Position numbers and translations under genes: made by a program. Below are positions 1-9,365 of a stretch of DNA of 64,000 bases, piece after piece. The notes under the pieces are model-generated. The model was not told where the DNA came from and ran no database searches. It saw nothing but the letters and a program-made list of their open reading frames with translations. Source of the DNA: JBGTIS01 sp041745535 (GTDB lineage: Bacteria; Bacteroidota; Bacteroidia; Cytophagales; Cyclobacteriaceae); the NCBI GenBank assembly GCA_041745535.1, contig JBGTIS010000022.1:22920-86919 (forward strand). The letters are read 5' to 3'. Each line of letters starts with the position of its first letter. The first letter of the stretch is position 1.

Positions 1-2
1 GA

Positions 3-530
3 AAACTAGGGTTAGGCTTATTTGATGATATCAACATTTTTCGGCTGTATGGCGTGTATTCCTTGTATACCGCACTGGGAAAAAACTTTTATTATGCCGG
101 TTCAGTCCGTGGTTATTTCAGCGCACCGAAACGCCAGCCCTACTCCTACTTTAAAGGATTTGGCTACGATGGTGCCTGGCCGCGGGGTTATGAGTTGTAT
201 GCCATTGAAGGGCAATCTTACCTGTTACAGCAAAACACGTTAAGCTACAGGGTATTTTCCCGAAATTTCAATCTGGAAAAGATTATACCTATTAAACAGT
301 TCAGCCAGATCCCGATTAATATTTATCTGAAGAGCTTCATCGACCAGGGGTTCGTAGATAACCCCATCCCCTATGCGATTAGTAACCGCCTCTCGAACCG
401 GTATCTGATCGGAGGCGGTTTGGGAATAGATATCGTTACTTATTACGATGCGGTTTTACGCATCGAATATTCGCTCAACCGCGAACAGCAGCAACAGGGG
501 CTTAGGATCAGCGCAAAAGCTGCTTTTTAA
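3..530 (+). CDS. C-terminal end of an outer-membrane beta-barrel protein (partial, BamA/TamA-like)
   Basis: The reading frame is open from the first bases of the window, so this is the 3' end of a gene that starts upstream; about 175 residues are visible. The segment alternates short polar and aromatic/hydrophobic stretches typical of transmembrane beta strands and ends in a terminal Phe (AKAAF), the usual C-terminal signature of barrels inserted by the Bam machinery. The last two strands (GGGLGIDIVTYYDAVLRIEY, then RISAKAAF) resemble the final strands of BamA/TamA-family proteins of Bacteroidota, so that family is my best guess. The N-terminal POTRA or other domains are outside the window, so the function cannot be fixed. 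It runs towards metG with 66 bases between them. Confidence 0.6.
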   Translation, partial: KLGLGLFDDINIFRLYGVYSLYTALGKNFYYAGSVRGYFSAPKRQPYSYFKGFGYDGAWPRGYELYAIEGQSYLLQQNTLSYRVFSRNFNLEKIIPIKQFSQIPINIYLKSFIDQGFVDNPIPYAISNRLSNRYLIGGGLGIDIVTYYDAVLRIEYSLNREQQQQGLRISAKAAF

Positions 531-565
531 ACCTTTCGTATCATTACATTGGCTTAATTTCTTTT

Positions 566-573
566 TATCTTTG
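566..573 (+). promoter_or_regulatory. Candidate -7 promoter element for metG
   Basis: TATCTTTG matches the Bacteroidota -7 consensus TAnnTTTG and lies 23 bases before the metG ATG. A TTG occurs upstream at 549, but at a shorter distance than the usual 19-21 bases, so only the -7 element is well supported. Confidence 0.45.
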
Positions 574-596
574 CTTTTTTCAGAAAGAAATTAACT

Positions 597-2666
597 ATGC
601 CAGAATCATCGAATAAAAAATATACCGTTACAGCCGCGTTGCCTTATGCCAATGGCCCTTTACATATTGGCCACATAGCCGGAGCTTACTTACCTGCCGA
701 CATATTTGTACGCTACCTGCGCCTTAACAATCGCGATGTGTTATTTATTGGCGGCAGCGATGAGCACGGAGTAGCCATTACCCTTCGTGCGAAAAAAGAA
801 GGCATTCCGCCACAGGAAATTATTGATAAATACCATACCCTGAATAAAGAAACTTTTCAGCGCTTCGGCATTTCCTTCGATATGTACCATCGCACCTCGG
901 AAGCTATTCATCATGAAACCTCACAGGATTTCTTTACTACGCTTTACAATAAAGGAGAGTTTATAGAAAAAACATCAGAGCAATATTATGATGAAGATTA
1001 CGATCAGTTCTTGGCCGACCGATACATTACTGGTACCTGTCCGGTTTGTGGTTACCAGAGCGCTTACGGCGACCAATGTGAAAATTGTGGCACTTCACTG
1101 AATCCAACAGATCTGATTGATCCCAAATCTACCTTGAGCGGTAAAAAACCTGTGTTAAAAGAAACGAAGCATTGGTATCTTCCATTGGATAAATACCAGC
1201 CCTGGCTGGAAAAGTGGATATTGGAAGGGAAAAAAGGCATCTGGAAAACCAATGTATACGGACAGTGCAGTTCCTGGCTAAAGGCTGGTTTGCAACCCAG
1301 GGCCATGACCCGCGACCTGGACTGGGGCGTGGATGTACCTTTACCCAACACGGAAGGAAAAAAACTGTACGTTTGGCTGGACGCCCCCATTGGTTACATT
1401 TCTTCCACCAGGCAATGGGCGATTGAACATGATACCAATTGGGAACCTTACTGGAAAACTCAACCTAATGAAGAAGATAATGCGCGCCTGATCCATTTTA
1501 TAGGAAAAGATAACATAGTTTTTCACTGCATTATTTTTCCCGCCATTCTGCATGCCCATGGCGACTACATATTACCCGAAAACGTACCAGCTAATGAGTT
1601 TCTCAATCTGGAAGGAAATAAGCTTTCAACCAGCCGGAACTGGGCTGTATGGCTGCACGAGTATTTAGATGAATTTCCCGGAAAACAGGATGTTCTTCGC
1701 TATGCTTTGTGCTCTATTTTACCCGAAACCAAAGACAGTGAGTTCACCTGGAAAGATTTTCAGGCCAGAAATAACAATGAATTGGTGGCGATTTTAGGAA
1801 ATTTTGTCAATCGGGCTGTTGTACTTACCCACAAGTATTTTAGTGGTACCGTACCCCAGCAGGGTGAACTGCAACCAATTGACGAAGAGTTATTGGAAAA
1901 AATTGCGGAATACCCCGCGAAAATTGGTGAGTCTATCGAAAATTTCCGTTTCCGTGAGGCTGCCAGTATAATGATGGATCTGGCCCGTACCGGCAATAAG
2001 TATCTGGCTGATTCAGAGCCTTGGAAATTAATTAAAACTGATCAGCCACGTGTACAAACTATACTTAATATCGCTTTGCGATTAACAGCAAGTTTGGCTA
2101 CTGTAATCAGACCCTTCCTTCCTTTTACTTCTGACAAACTGGCTAACATGTTGAATTATGAAATAACGGATTGGGAAAGTGCGACCCATAAAAATCTATT
2201 ACCTGCGGGGCATGTCATTAATGATCCTGAGCTTTTGTTTGAAAAAATTGAAGATAAAAGCGTGGATGCCCAGATAGAGAAACTGCATGAGGCAAAAAAA
2301 GCCAATGATGCGGAAACCTTCAAAGTAACTCCTGCCAAGTCAGAAATTAATTTTGATGACTTTATAAAAAATGATATCCGAATTGGCACGATCCTGCACG
2401 CTGAAAAAGTCGCGAAATCTGGTAAATTACTTAAACTAAAGATTGATACCGGGCTTGACCAGCGGACTATTTTGAGCGGTATTGCTCAGCATTATACGCC
2501 AGAAGAAGTAATAGGACGGCAGGTTTGCGTACTTGTAAATTTAGCACCACGGAAAATGCTAGGTATTGTATCAGAGGGAATGGTAATAATGGCTGAGGAT
2601 TTGGACGGAAAACTCACTTTTGTTACACCAGAGAAGCCTGTTAGCAATGGGAGTATGATTAATTAA
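597..2666 (+). CDS. metG: Methionyl-tRNA synthetase
   Basis: Charges tRNA-Met with methionine in the cytoplasm, an essential step in translation. The 689-residue protein has the class I signature HIGH at residues 23-26 and the KMSKS-type loop as KLSTS at about 342-346. A zinc knuckle with four cysteines (Cys148, 151, 161, 164) sits in the connective domain, as in the MetG1 type. From about residue 585 a C-terminal EMAP-II/Arc1p-like tRNA-binding domain follows (FDDFIKNDIRIGTI and onwards), which is the long bacterial form. Length and domain order are normal. The ATG lies 23 bases after a TATCTTTG promoter element. It appears to be a single-gene unit. Confidence 0.97.
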   Translation: MPESSNKKYTVTAALPYANGPLHIGHIAGAYLPADIFVRYLRLNNRDVLFIGGSDEHGVAITLRAKKEGIPPQEIIDKYHTLNKETFQRFGISFDMYHRTSEAIHHETSQDFFTTLYNKGEFIEKTSEQYYDEDYDQFLADRYITGTCPVCGYQSAYGDQCENCGTSLNPTDLIDPKSTLSGKKPVLKETKHWYLPLDKYQPWLEKWILEGKKGIWKTNVYGQCSSWLKAGLQPRAMTRDLDWGVDVPLPNTEGKKLYVWLDAPIGYISSTRQWAIEHDTNWEPYWKTQPNEEDNARLIHFIGKDNIVFHCIIFPAILHAHGDYILPENVPANEFLNLEGNKLSTSRNWAVWLHEYLDEFPGKQDVLRYALCSILPETKDSEFTWKDFQARNNNELVAILGNFVNRAVVLTHKYFSGTVPQQGELQPIDEELLEKIAEYPAKIGESIENFRFREAASIMMDLARTGNKYLADSEPWKLIKTDQPRVQTILNIALRLTASLATVIRPFLPFTSDKLANMLNYEITDWESATHKNLLPAGHVINDPELLFEKIEDKSVDAQIEKLHEAKKANDAETFKVTPAKSEINFDDFIKNDIRIGTILHAEKVAKSGKLLKLKIDTGLDQRTILSGIAQHYTPEEVIGRQVCVLVNLAPRKMLGIVSEGMVIMAEDLDGKLTFVTPEKPVSNGSMIN

Positions 2667-3073
2667 TTAGAAAGTTATTAATTATTATTATAGTACAATT
2701 TTATATTAAATTAGTTATATTTTTTATAAAACTATGTATTATTAGGTTTTTTATATGATCTCTTACTCAAGCCTTACTTCATTTAATTATATTGAACTTT
2801 ATAAATCAACAACCTTATATATAATTAAAATTCAATTAAGTATTGTTATAACAATATTATTTAAATTATTACTTTCAGATCAAAAAAAACCTTACATCTG
2901 TAAGTACTGATGTTTCAATAGGTAGTTTTAGTCGCCGTGGTCTTTTAAATTTGTATCATAAGGCAGTTAGAAACAACAATACTTTTAGATACACACAATT
3001 TTATAAGCATAGCTATTTTTTAAACTATTTAGCCTCATATTGGGTAAACTAAATTTGAAAATTTTTTAATCTT
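2667..3073. other. AT-rich spacer after metG
   Basis: About 400 very AT-rich bases between the convergent genes metG and the HExxH protein gene. I see no reading frame of useful length, tRNA or repeat. The bidirectional terminator lies at its far end, so the metG transcript would have an unusually long untranslated tail unless it ends earlier. Confidence 0.5.
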
Positions 3074-3110
3074 AAAAGAGGCTGTCTGAAAAGACAGCCT
3101 CTTTTTTTTT
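3074..3110. terminator. Bidirectional intrinsic terminator
   Basis: A perfect 14-bp stem (AAAAGAGGCTGTCT, loop GAAA, then the complementary arm) is followed by a T-run on the plus strand and preceded by A residues that act as a T-run on the minus strand. It sits between convergent genes and can serve both. Confidence 0.85.
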
Positions 3111-3124
3111 GAAACAGGGTAAAA

Positions 3125-3700
3125 TTAATCCAAAAGCGGTACGGTTTCCTTAGATGAAATAAAGGAGGGTTGAGTTGTTATCTTAAAATTTTGTTCTTTT
3201 TTCCAGATTTTCAAAAGTTTGGTTGCTTTCGTAAGAGCTTCGTGTTCCCAGGGTCGCTGCCGGTAGCAAACCTGGTCAATATTTTCCCAGAATTTTCCTT
3301 TCCAAATATAATTTTGATGGTCCTGTTTAATCAGATCGCCATCTAAAAACTGCTTTACATGAACCATTTCATGAGCCAGGGTTACAAGTTTTTTTTGGTA
3401 AGTTAATTTACTGCTAAGCCCAATCGTAATTTGCCTACCCTGATATTTATTGATTTTGTCTTTAAACAGGGTATACCCATGGATAGTTTCGGGCAAATTG
3501 GGATTTAATATTATAAGAATAGATAGTTGTTCTTCAATACCTAAAGTGCTATTCCAAAAATCAGCGGCCCGTACTAATTCAACTTTCTCTTCCTCTGAAA
3601 TACCGGCATTATTAAGAATGGTAACCCGAGGCTTGGCTAACAAACTTCCTGCTATCAAACAAAAAAACGCAAAAAAATAGAGAGGGTTAATATGAAACAT
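3125..3700 (-). CDS. Secreted HExxH-motif (metallopeptidase-like) protein
   Basis: A 191-residue protein with an N-terminal hydrophobic segment (residues about 6-22, cleavage probably after LLA) pointing to export. It carries HEMVH at residues 110-114 in the context TLAHEMVHVKQF, the zinc-binding and catalytic motif of gluzincin-type peptidases, and a downstream RPWEHEA (about 149-155) that could supply the third zinc ligand. The single domain is short compared with characterised peptidases. No substrate or partner can be inferred. It could equally be a degenerate peptidase fold with another role. It is transcribed alone, facing metG. Confidence 0.6.
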   Translation of the reverse strand: MFHINPLYFFAFFCLIAGSLLAKPRVTILNNAGISEEEKVELVRAADFWNSTLGIEEQLSILIILNPNLPETIHGYTLFKDKINKYQGRQITIGLSSKLTYQKKLVTLAHEMVHVKQFLDGDLIKQDHQNYIWKGKFWENIDQVCYRQRPWEHEALTKATKLLKIWKKEQNFKITTQPSFISSKETVPLLD

Positions 3701-3972
3701 ACTGCGAAGAATAAGAAAACCGGCCAGTTTTTAAATTAACAATAAAACTCTAATTTAAGACACCAAATTGTTAAATATTAAAAATAACGACCTTATTTCT
3801 TAAAAGTTTGCAATAATTATTCCACTTAAGTTGTATCAGGTTATATAAAAATAGGCATTAAAATATAAAGCGAAATTTAATTTTGCAATTCCGCGTTTAT
3901 GGCATTAGTTCTTTAGCATGAACATGTTCTAAAAGAATAAAAAATATTTTTCTGTCGCGGCATTATTAAAAT
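3701..3972. other. AT-rich spacer
   Basis: Part of a 351-base gap between two minus-strand genes. It should contain the promoter of the HExxH protein gene, but I see no clear consensus element. No reading frame, RNA gene or repeat is visible. Confidence 0.4.
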
Positions 3973-4007
3973 AAAAAGGCATGGTATTATGATAACCATG
4001 CCTTTTT
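3973..4007 (-). terminator. Intrinsic terminator of the Gfo/Idh/MocA gene
   Basis: A 13-bp perfect stem (AAAAAGGCATGGT and its complement around a 9-base loop) lies 45 bases beyond the stop codon of the minus-strand oxidoreductase gene and ends in T residues on that strand. It could also work in the other direction. Confidence 0.8.
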
Positions 4008-4051
4008 AAAAATTTTAACTTGTCGTTTAGTGTTATCCAGGCACTATATTC

Positions 4052-5338
4052 TTATATTAAGTCCCACTCTTTGCGGTATTCTCTACCCAGCAATGTGTTC
4101 GCTTCACCATCACCTTTAAATTTTTCTTTTTTACTATTCCATTCCAGCTTTCTTCCACCCAACCGATATGAAATTAATCCCAGATGCATGGGTAATGTCA
4201 TTTGTCGGGCATACTCCAGGTTACTTTCCGGCTGGGTACGGGCTTTTATGGCATCAACAAAATTCTGCTGATGCCCCGGAGAACGGGGGATTGTTTTAGG
4301 TACATCGGGTAATTCAGTAAGAATTTTTCCATCCCGCATTACCTCAAAGCTTCCATAATCGCATATTAATGAACCTTTATCGCCTTCAAAATAAGCACCA
4401 ATACCCCTGTCATTAGCTCCGGGAACATCGGGTGGTTCGGTGGTCCAGAATAACTTCAGTCCGTCGAACTCAAAATTAGCGTCCAGCCATTTTGGAGCAT
4501 CGGCTATGCCTTCCGGATCTTCTCCTTTAGCTTCCACACTTTTTAATCCGGTTGGGTTAACCGACCAGAAAACGATGTCCGCGATATGACACCAGAAATC
4601 CTGGTATACGCCTCCTGAATAATCAAGAAAATACCGGTAATTGAAATGGCACCGCTCGGGGGTATAGGCTACATACGGGGCAGGCCCTAACCACATGTCC
4701 CAGTTCAGCGTTTTCGGAGGTGTTTGATTTTCAGGAAATCCAAGTCCGGGCGAAAAACCTGTTTTCCATAACCGCACGGTATGCACTTTTCCAATAGTCC
4801 CCGCCTTAATAATTTCAGCAACCCGGTGGTAATTATCTCCTGCATGGATCTGTGTACCAAGTTGAAATATGCGATCGTAACGCTTCAGGTTTTTGAGCAT
4901 TTCCTGCCCTTCTTTTACACTATAGGCAAGCGGCTTTTCACCATATACATCTTTACCTGCCTGAAAAGCCATAATAGCAATTTGTGCATGCCAGTGGTCC
5001 GGAGTAGCGCAAGTAATGGCATCCACATCATTACGTTCCAAAATTCTTCTAAAATCACCATATCCCTCGGCTTTTACACCAGGCCGCAAACCTTCCAGGG
5101 TTTTCAGACTTTCACTCAGATGCGTTTCATCCACATCGCAAAGGGCTACTACATCTACTTCAGGTATTGTCGCAAACCATTTCATATGGTTATTTCCCAT
5201 CCCTCCTACGCCAATATGAGCTACCCGTAATGTATCGCTGGGTGCTACTTTGCCTGTAAATGATGGTAATAAGGCAAAACTCAGAGCACCTGCTCCAGTT
5301 TGTTTTAAAAAATCGCGCCGGTCCAGAATTTTTTTCAT
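4052..5338 (-). CDS. Gfo/Idh/MocA-family oxidoreductase with Tat-type signal
   Basis: A 428-residue NAD(P)-dependent sugar or cyclitol oxidoreductase of the Gfo/Idh/MocA family. The N-terminus has a twin-arginine leader (RRDFLKQ at about 7-13, then a hydrophobic stretch), so it probably acts in the periplasm. The Rossmann fold begins at about residue 37 (RVAHIGVGGMGNNH) and the conserved EKP of the family appears in GKDVYGEKPLAYS, with the C-terminal substrate-binding domain after it. Tat-exported members are abundant in Bacteroidota and often process carbohydrates from outside the cell. The substrate cannot be told from the sequence. It is a single gene with its own terminator. Confidence 0.88.
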   Translation of the reverse strand: MKKILDRRDFLKQTGAGALSFALLPSFTGKVAPSDTLRVAHIGVGGMGNNHMKWFATIPEVDVVALCDVDETHLSESLKTLEGLRPGVKAEGYGDFRRILERNDVDAITCATPDHWHAQIAIMAFQAGKDVYGEKPLAYSVKEGQEMLKNLKRYDRIFQLGTQIHAGDNYHRVAEIIKAGTIGKVHTVRLWKTGFSPGLGFPENQTPPKTLNWDMWLGPAPYVAYTPERCHFNYRYFLDYSGGVYQDFWCHIADIVFWSVNPTGLKSVEAKGEDPEGIADAPKWLDANFEFDGLKLFWTTEPPDVPGANDRGIGAYFEGDKGSLICDYGSFEVMRDGKILTELPDVPKTIPRSPGHQQNFVDAIKARTQPESNLEYARQMTLPMHLGLISYRLGGRKLEWNSKKEKFKGDGEANTLLGREYRKEWDLI

Positions 5339-5480
5339 AAAGCAATTCCAATAATAAAATTATACGTGTAATTAAATAAATATAGCGCAAATAAAGTTTT
5401 ACTTCCAATAGGCAGTATCAGGGTTAAAATTAAATGGCATGAAGGAGAACTGATTTATGTAAAAAAGCTATTAAAAATAA

Positions 5481-6110
5481 TTAATTACTGCTTTTGGGTT
5501 TTAATTCTCCTTTTACATACAGCTTAAATTCTTCACAGGTTAAAACACCGCTATCTCCATATGGACAGGTTTCATACATATAAGTGCCTAATAATCCAGG
5601 TTTCTTCAACACCCCTGTTCCTTTACATAAAGGACAAACTACACGCTGGACATCCGTACAATTGACGATTTCTTTATCTGAATCAGGTTTATTTACGGTC
5701 ATTTTTACCTCTTCACTACTTTTTCCAATTTCTTTTTCTTTGTTATTATTTTGAACCAGATATTCTTGTTCAGACTTTTTGAGGTACGCAACCGATTTGT
5801 CAAAAAATTCTCCATTCACTCCTTTTAATTCAATATATTTATTGAGCCAATCAATACTCTGCTTGTATTTTCCTAGATAATAAGAGTTCTTCCCAAAATA
5901 AAAGCAAATTTCGGTAGGCAGCACGTTCATTTCATCAATTACCATACGGAAATATTTATCGGCTACTGTATAATCTTCTTTTGCCATATACTCAATACCG
6001 GTATCCATAAACCTCAAGCTCTCGACCTCATCAGATTGTTGTGCCTGTGCCGACCTATCCAAGAAACTAACTATTAGCATAACTATACAGCATGTAAATA
6101 ACCTATTCAT
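5481..6110 (-). CDS. Small exported TPR-like protein with a DnaJ-type cysteine knuckle
   Basis: I place the start at the ATG giving MNRLFTCC, because it begins a good signal peptide (hydrophobic stretch ending about SAQAQ) and because a TATTTTTG promoter element lies just upstream at 6138-6145; a longer version from 6140 would overlap that element. The mature protein has helical repeats of TPR character (VADKYFRMVIDEM, then YLGKYKQSIDWLNKYIEL), a charged linker, then CPLCKGTGVL and a second half CPYGDSGVL that resembles the CxxCxGxG repeats of DnaJ zinc fingers, although the second repeat has lost its second cysteine. Function unknown; the layout suggests a protein-binding role in the envelope. 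Confidence 0.6.
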   Translation of the reverse strand: MNRLFTCCIVMLIVSFLDRSAQAQQSDEVESLRFMDTGIEYMAKEDYTVADKYFRMVIDEMNVLPTEICFYFGKNSYYLGKYKQSIDWLNKYIELKGVNGEFFDKSVAYLKKSEQEYLVQNNNKEKEIGKSSEEVKMTVNKPDSDKEIVNCTDVQRVVCPLCKGTGVLKKPGLLGTYMYETCPYGDSGVLTCEEFKLYVKGELKPKSSN

Positions 6111-6137
6111 AAGCGAAATCAATTCTGTAGTATAACA

Positions 6138-6145
6138 CAAAAATA
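6138..6145 (-). promoter_or_regulatory. Candidate -7 promoter element (minus strand)
   Basis: CAAAAATA on the plus strand reads TATTTTTG on the minus strand and matches TAnnTTTG. It lies 27 bases upstream of the ATG at 6110 and supports that start. Confidence 0.45.
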
Positions 6146-6285
6146 ACGATAATTATTGAAGCCAAATAAAGCTTTTCTTTTTTAACTCCAGTACAAGACC
6201 ATCAAACATGAACATCTGACTAATAAATTCACTGTTAAATCCGGATTTTTAATACTAAATTTATAGCAACTATCTCAAATAAACC

Positions 6286-7074
6286 ATGAAAAAGTATCTG
6301 CTTCTCCTAGCTGTACCCTTCTTAATTTCAGCATGCACTTCCAATTTTAAAGAAAAAATGGAAGAAGATGACGACAATCTGCAAACCTTTTCCCAGGTTA
6401 TTAAGAAAGATAACATTAAATCGTTAAGAACAGAAATATCCATGGCAGCAGGTTACCTGAAGCTTGAAAAAGGTTCTACCGACCTGGCTGATGCCAATAT
6501 TAAATATACCCGGGAAAAATGGAAACCTGAAATTACGTACTCATCGTCGGGGGAAACGGGAAAAATAATTATTGCCCAGTCGGAAAAAACCGAATTCAAC
6601 TTTAGTAACGACGATAAGAATAACTGGACTATAAAGCTAAATCCTGAAATTTATCAGGACATTAAGTTAGCATTAGGTGCTGGTGTATCCGAAATAAACC
6701 TTTCAGATTTCACTTTGAGTGGCGTATCTATTGAAGCTGGTGTAGGCGAACATAATATTAACTTATCAAACACTTCCGTTCCTTATCTTGACATTGATGC
6801 CGGAGTTGGTGAGGTAACTGTTGATCTGACAGGTATCTGGAAAAACGATCTGGATGCCACAATTAATGGAGGTATTGGCGAACTGAATATGATATTACCC
6901 AAAAACACTGGTATTATTTTAAAGATCAATGGCGGTTTGGGGTCGGTGAACGCACCAAGTTTCACTAAAATTGGCCGTACTTATACAAACGAAAATTATG
7001 GGAGTTCAAACTTTACCTTAGAATTTGAAATTAATGCCGGTATGGGTAGCATTAATATTGAATTAAAAGATTAG
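6286..7074 (+). CDS. Lipoprotein with a repetitive beta 'toast-rack'-like fold
   Basis: A 262-residue protein with a lipoprotein signal (hydrophobic core followed by ISAC, lipid attachment at about Cys17). An acidic stretch (EEDDD) follows the lipid anchor. From about residue 125 the sequence is a run of similar beta segments with the recurring pattern GAGVSEINLS, AGVGEHNINLS, AGVGEVTVDLT, GGIGELNMILP, GGLGSVNAP, AGMGSINIEL. This resembles the DUF2154/toast-rack and DUF4097 (LiaF C-terminal-like) beta-helical folds. Those families are envelope-stress or adhesin-like proteins; no exact function can be given here. It stands alone with 243 AT-rich bases downstream. Confidence 0.6.
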   Translation: MKKYLLLLAVPFLISACTSNFKEKMEEDDDNLQTFSQVIKKDNIKSLRTEISMAAGYLKLEKGSTDLADANIKYTREKWKPEITYSSSGETGKIIIAQSEKTEFNFSNDDKNNWTIKLNPEIYQDIKLALGAGVSEINLSDFTLSGVSIEAGVGEHNINLSNTSVPYLDIDAGVGEVTVDLTGIWKNDLDATINGGIGELNMILPKNTGIILKINGGLGSVNAPSFTKIGRTYTNENYGSSNFTLEFEINAGMGSINIELKD

Positions 7075-7317
7075 CTGCTAGCAGTTTTATAAAATATACA
7101 AGCACCAATAAGTAACTTTACTAAATAATTCCGCAATTTTTAATTTCTTATTACTTGGTACATTTTTTTGAAAATATTTTTTTCTAATTACTATATTTGA
7201 ATAGAAATTGCATCTGATTTTAGTTAAAAATATAAAATGTGCTTCAATTGATATATACAGATCTTTATCAGGAGAATCGTACCTCATTGGAAGCGGAAAT
7301 ATTTAAATTTACCTAAG

Positions 7318-8493
7318 TTGAGGAAATCGAAAGTCAATTTGTTGCTTTATTTTCCCTATAATAAAGTAATGACTGGAGGGGCAAGGCATCTTTTAACTCT
7401 TCTGGATAATCTGGATAAAACAATTTACCATCCTTTGGTGGTGACTCAAAGGAAAAGCTCATTAATTGATGAGGTGTCCGACCGTGGCATCGAGATAATC
7501 CATTTGCCATTACCAGATCGACTTGATTTACAGGATGGGCAGGTATTACATTACGGTATATTTGAAAAAGTTAAGAGTTTTTTTTCTCTGATCAGCTATA
7601 ACAATGCGATCAAAAAACTTATCAAAGACCATAATATTGATTTAGTCTGGACCCGAAATGTAAAAGCAGTAATGTTTGTAGGGCTGGCCAGCAAATTTAG
7701 TGGAACCCCACTGATTTGGGATATAGGGCTTGAACATGAATCTAAGGGTATGGTCAAAGTGCTTCACTTTTTCGGATTATGCCTTACTTCAGTTGTCGTT
7801 ACGCAGGGGCAATCGCAACATGAACAAATTTTTGGAAATACGCTTATCCGTTTATTTCACAATAAACTTAAGAATATCGGTCCTGGTATTGACCTGGGAA
7901 CTATACAAAATATTCATAACCTGCTTACTACCGTAAATATAAGTTCCCGCCCTTTTACTATTTTATCTGTAGGTATTGTAGGACAAAGAAAAAACCAGAT
8001 GATGCTGGTAAAAGCCATAAAGCAACTGGCATCTGATTATCCTGATATAAAAGCTATCATTATTGGGCCAATTGGGGAAGAAAATTATTATCAGGAAATA
8101 TGTACATATATCAGTCACCATAATCTTGGTAATTTGATTGAATTCCTGGGTTGGCGCGATGATATTCCCAATTTTCTGGTAACCGCGGACGTCTTTGTAA
8201 TGTGTTCTGAAAACGAAGGAGTACCTCGTGCTATGCGGGAAGCGCTGTTTGCTAAATTACCGGTAATTGGCACAAAAGCCGGAGGTATACCCGATGCGGT
8301 TGATCATGAAAAAACAGGTTTTCTGGTAGCTTTAAATGATGTAGATAGTTTAGTGTCTTATCTGAAATTTTTTATTGATAATCCGGAAGAAGTTAAGATA
8401 ATGGGAGAAGCAGCCTATCAATTGGGTAAGCAAAAGTTCTCGCTGGAAGCCTGGACAGAAAACTATCAGAAATTAATCAGCAGTTTAGTATAA
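7318..8493 (+). CDS. GT4-family glycosyltransferase
   Basis: A 391-residue GT-B glycosyltransferase. The first beta strand (VNLLLYFPYNKVMTGGARH) with the glycine-rich acceptor loop is only complete if translation starts at the TTG at 7318; an internal ATG at 7369 would remove the strand. The C-terminal nucleotide-sugar domain shows the GT4 pattern: VGIVGQRKNQMMLVKAI at about 220-236 and the E-x7-E region (SENEGVPRAMREAL) around residue 300. The next gene, a sulfotransferase, follows after 25 bases, so the two are probably co-transcribed. Donor and acceptor are unknown; the context points to a sulfated surface glycan. Confidence 0.88.
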   Translation: MRKSKVNLLLYFPYNKVMTGGARHLLTLLDNLDKTIYHPLVVTQRKSSLIDEVSDRGIEIIHLPLPDRLDLQDGQVLHYGIFEKVKSFFSLISYNNAIKKLIKDHNIDLVWTRNVKAVMFVGLASKFSGTPLIWDIGLEHESKGMVKVLHFFGLCLTSVVVTQGQSQHEQIFGNTLIRLFHNKLKNIGPGIDLGTIQNIHNLLTTVNISSRPFTILSVGIVGQRKNQMMLVKAIKQLASDYPDIKAIIIGPIGEENYYQEICTYISHHNLGNLIEFLGWRDDIPNFLVTADVFVMCSENEGVPRAMREALFAKLPVIGTKAGGIPDAVDHEKTGFLVALNDVDSLVSYLKFFIDNPEEVKIMGEAAYQLGKQKFSLEAWTENYQKLISSLV

Positions 8494-8518
8494 ATTATTG
8501 TCTAATTAAAAATTCGCA

Positions 8519-9346
8519 ATGAAAATGAAGTTGGATTTTCTTGGTGTAGGTCCACAAAAAACCGGAACAACCTGGTTGTATGAAGTTTTAAAAAATAATC
8601 CGGGTGTATGTATGCCCACTATTACTAAAGAAATACAGTTTTTTGACAGATTTTACGACAAGGGATTAAAAGAATACAATACCTATTTTGATAAATGCAC
8701 GCCCGAATTAGTTACAGGTGAAATAACTCCGGGTTACTTCGATACCTTTGAAACCCCAGGTAGAGTTCATAAGCATTTTCCCAATGTAAAAATTATTATT
8801 TCGTTACGACATCCTATTTACAGAACTGAATCTCTCTTCCGGCATTATTTAAGAAAGGGCATGGTAAGCGAAGATTTTAAGAAAGCTATAGTAGAATTAC
8901 CACAAATTGTTGACTCAGGCCGGTATAAAGAACACATTGAGCGTTGGTTAAGCTTTTTTAAGAAAGATCAGATTAAAATTATTCTGATGGAGGATATTGA
9001 AGCCAAACCCAAAGAAACACTTCTGGAGATACTTGATTTTTTATCCGTAGATACTAAGTACATTCCTGAAACATTAGAGGAAAGAGTAAATGTAACCGGT
9101 ATGGCAAAATATCCTGTGCTTGCTAAATATGCTGCCAAAGCCGTTGTATTTTTCAAAGACAATAATATGCATTCAGTTGTAAACTTTGGAAAAGCACTTG
9201 GCCTGAAAAAGGTATATGAAGGTGGCGACCTGGTTTCAATTGACAGAAGTGAAAAGAAAAAGCTTCTGGATATATATAAACAGGACACCATGTATGTAGA
9301 AAAGTTACTTAACAGAAAGCTAAGCAACTGGTATTTACCTGAATAA
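8519..9346 (+). CDS. PAPS-dependent sulfotransferase
   Basis: A 275-residue soluble sulfotransferase that would move sulfate from PAPS to a hydroxyl or amine. The 5'-phosphosulfate-binding loop is clear at the N-terminus (GVGPQKTGTTWLYEVL, about residues 9-24). The 3'-phosphate-binding strand is seen in KIIISLRHPIYRTESLFRHY, including the conserved Arg and Ser. It resembles the short bacterial relatives of heparan/carbohydrate sulfotransferases rather than the arylsulfotransferases. It lies 25 bases after a glycosyltransferase, which suggests that a glycan is the acceptor. The stop is 19 bases from the end of a convergent glycosyltransferase gene. Confidence 0.85.
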   Translation: MKMKLDFLGVGPQKTGTTWLYEVLKNNPGVCMPTITKEIQFFDRFYDKGLKEYNTYFDKCTPELVTGEITPGYFDTFETPGRVHKHFPNVKIIISLRHPIYRTESLFRHYLRKGMVSEDFKKAIVELPQIVDSGRYKEHIERWLSFFKKDQIKIILMEDIEAKPKETLLEILDFLSVDTKYIPETLEERVNVTGMAKYPVLAKYAAKAVVFFKDNNMHSVVNFGKALGLKKVYEGGDLVSIDRSEKKKLLDIYKQDTMYVEKLLNRKLSNWYLPE

Positions 9347-9365
9347 GAGGGTTAAATTAGGCAGG

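Noticed and set aside
4781..5230. Plus-strand frame inside the Gfo/Idh/MocA gene
   Set aside because: It is the antisense shadow of a well-supported gene.
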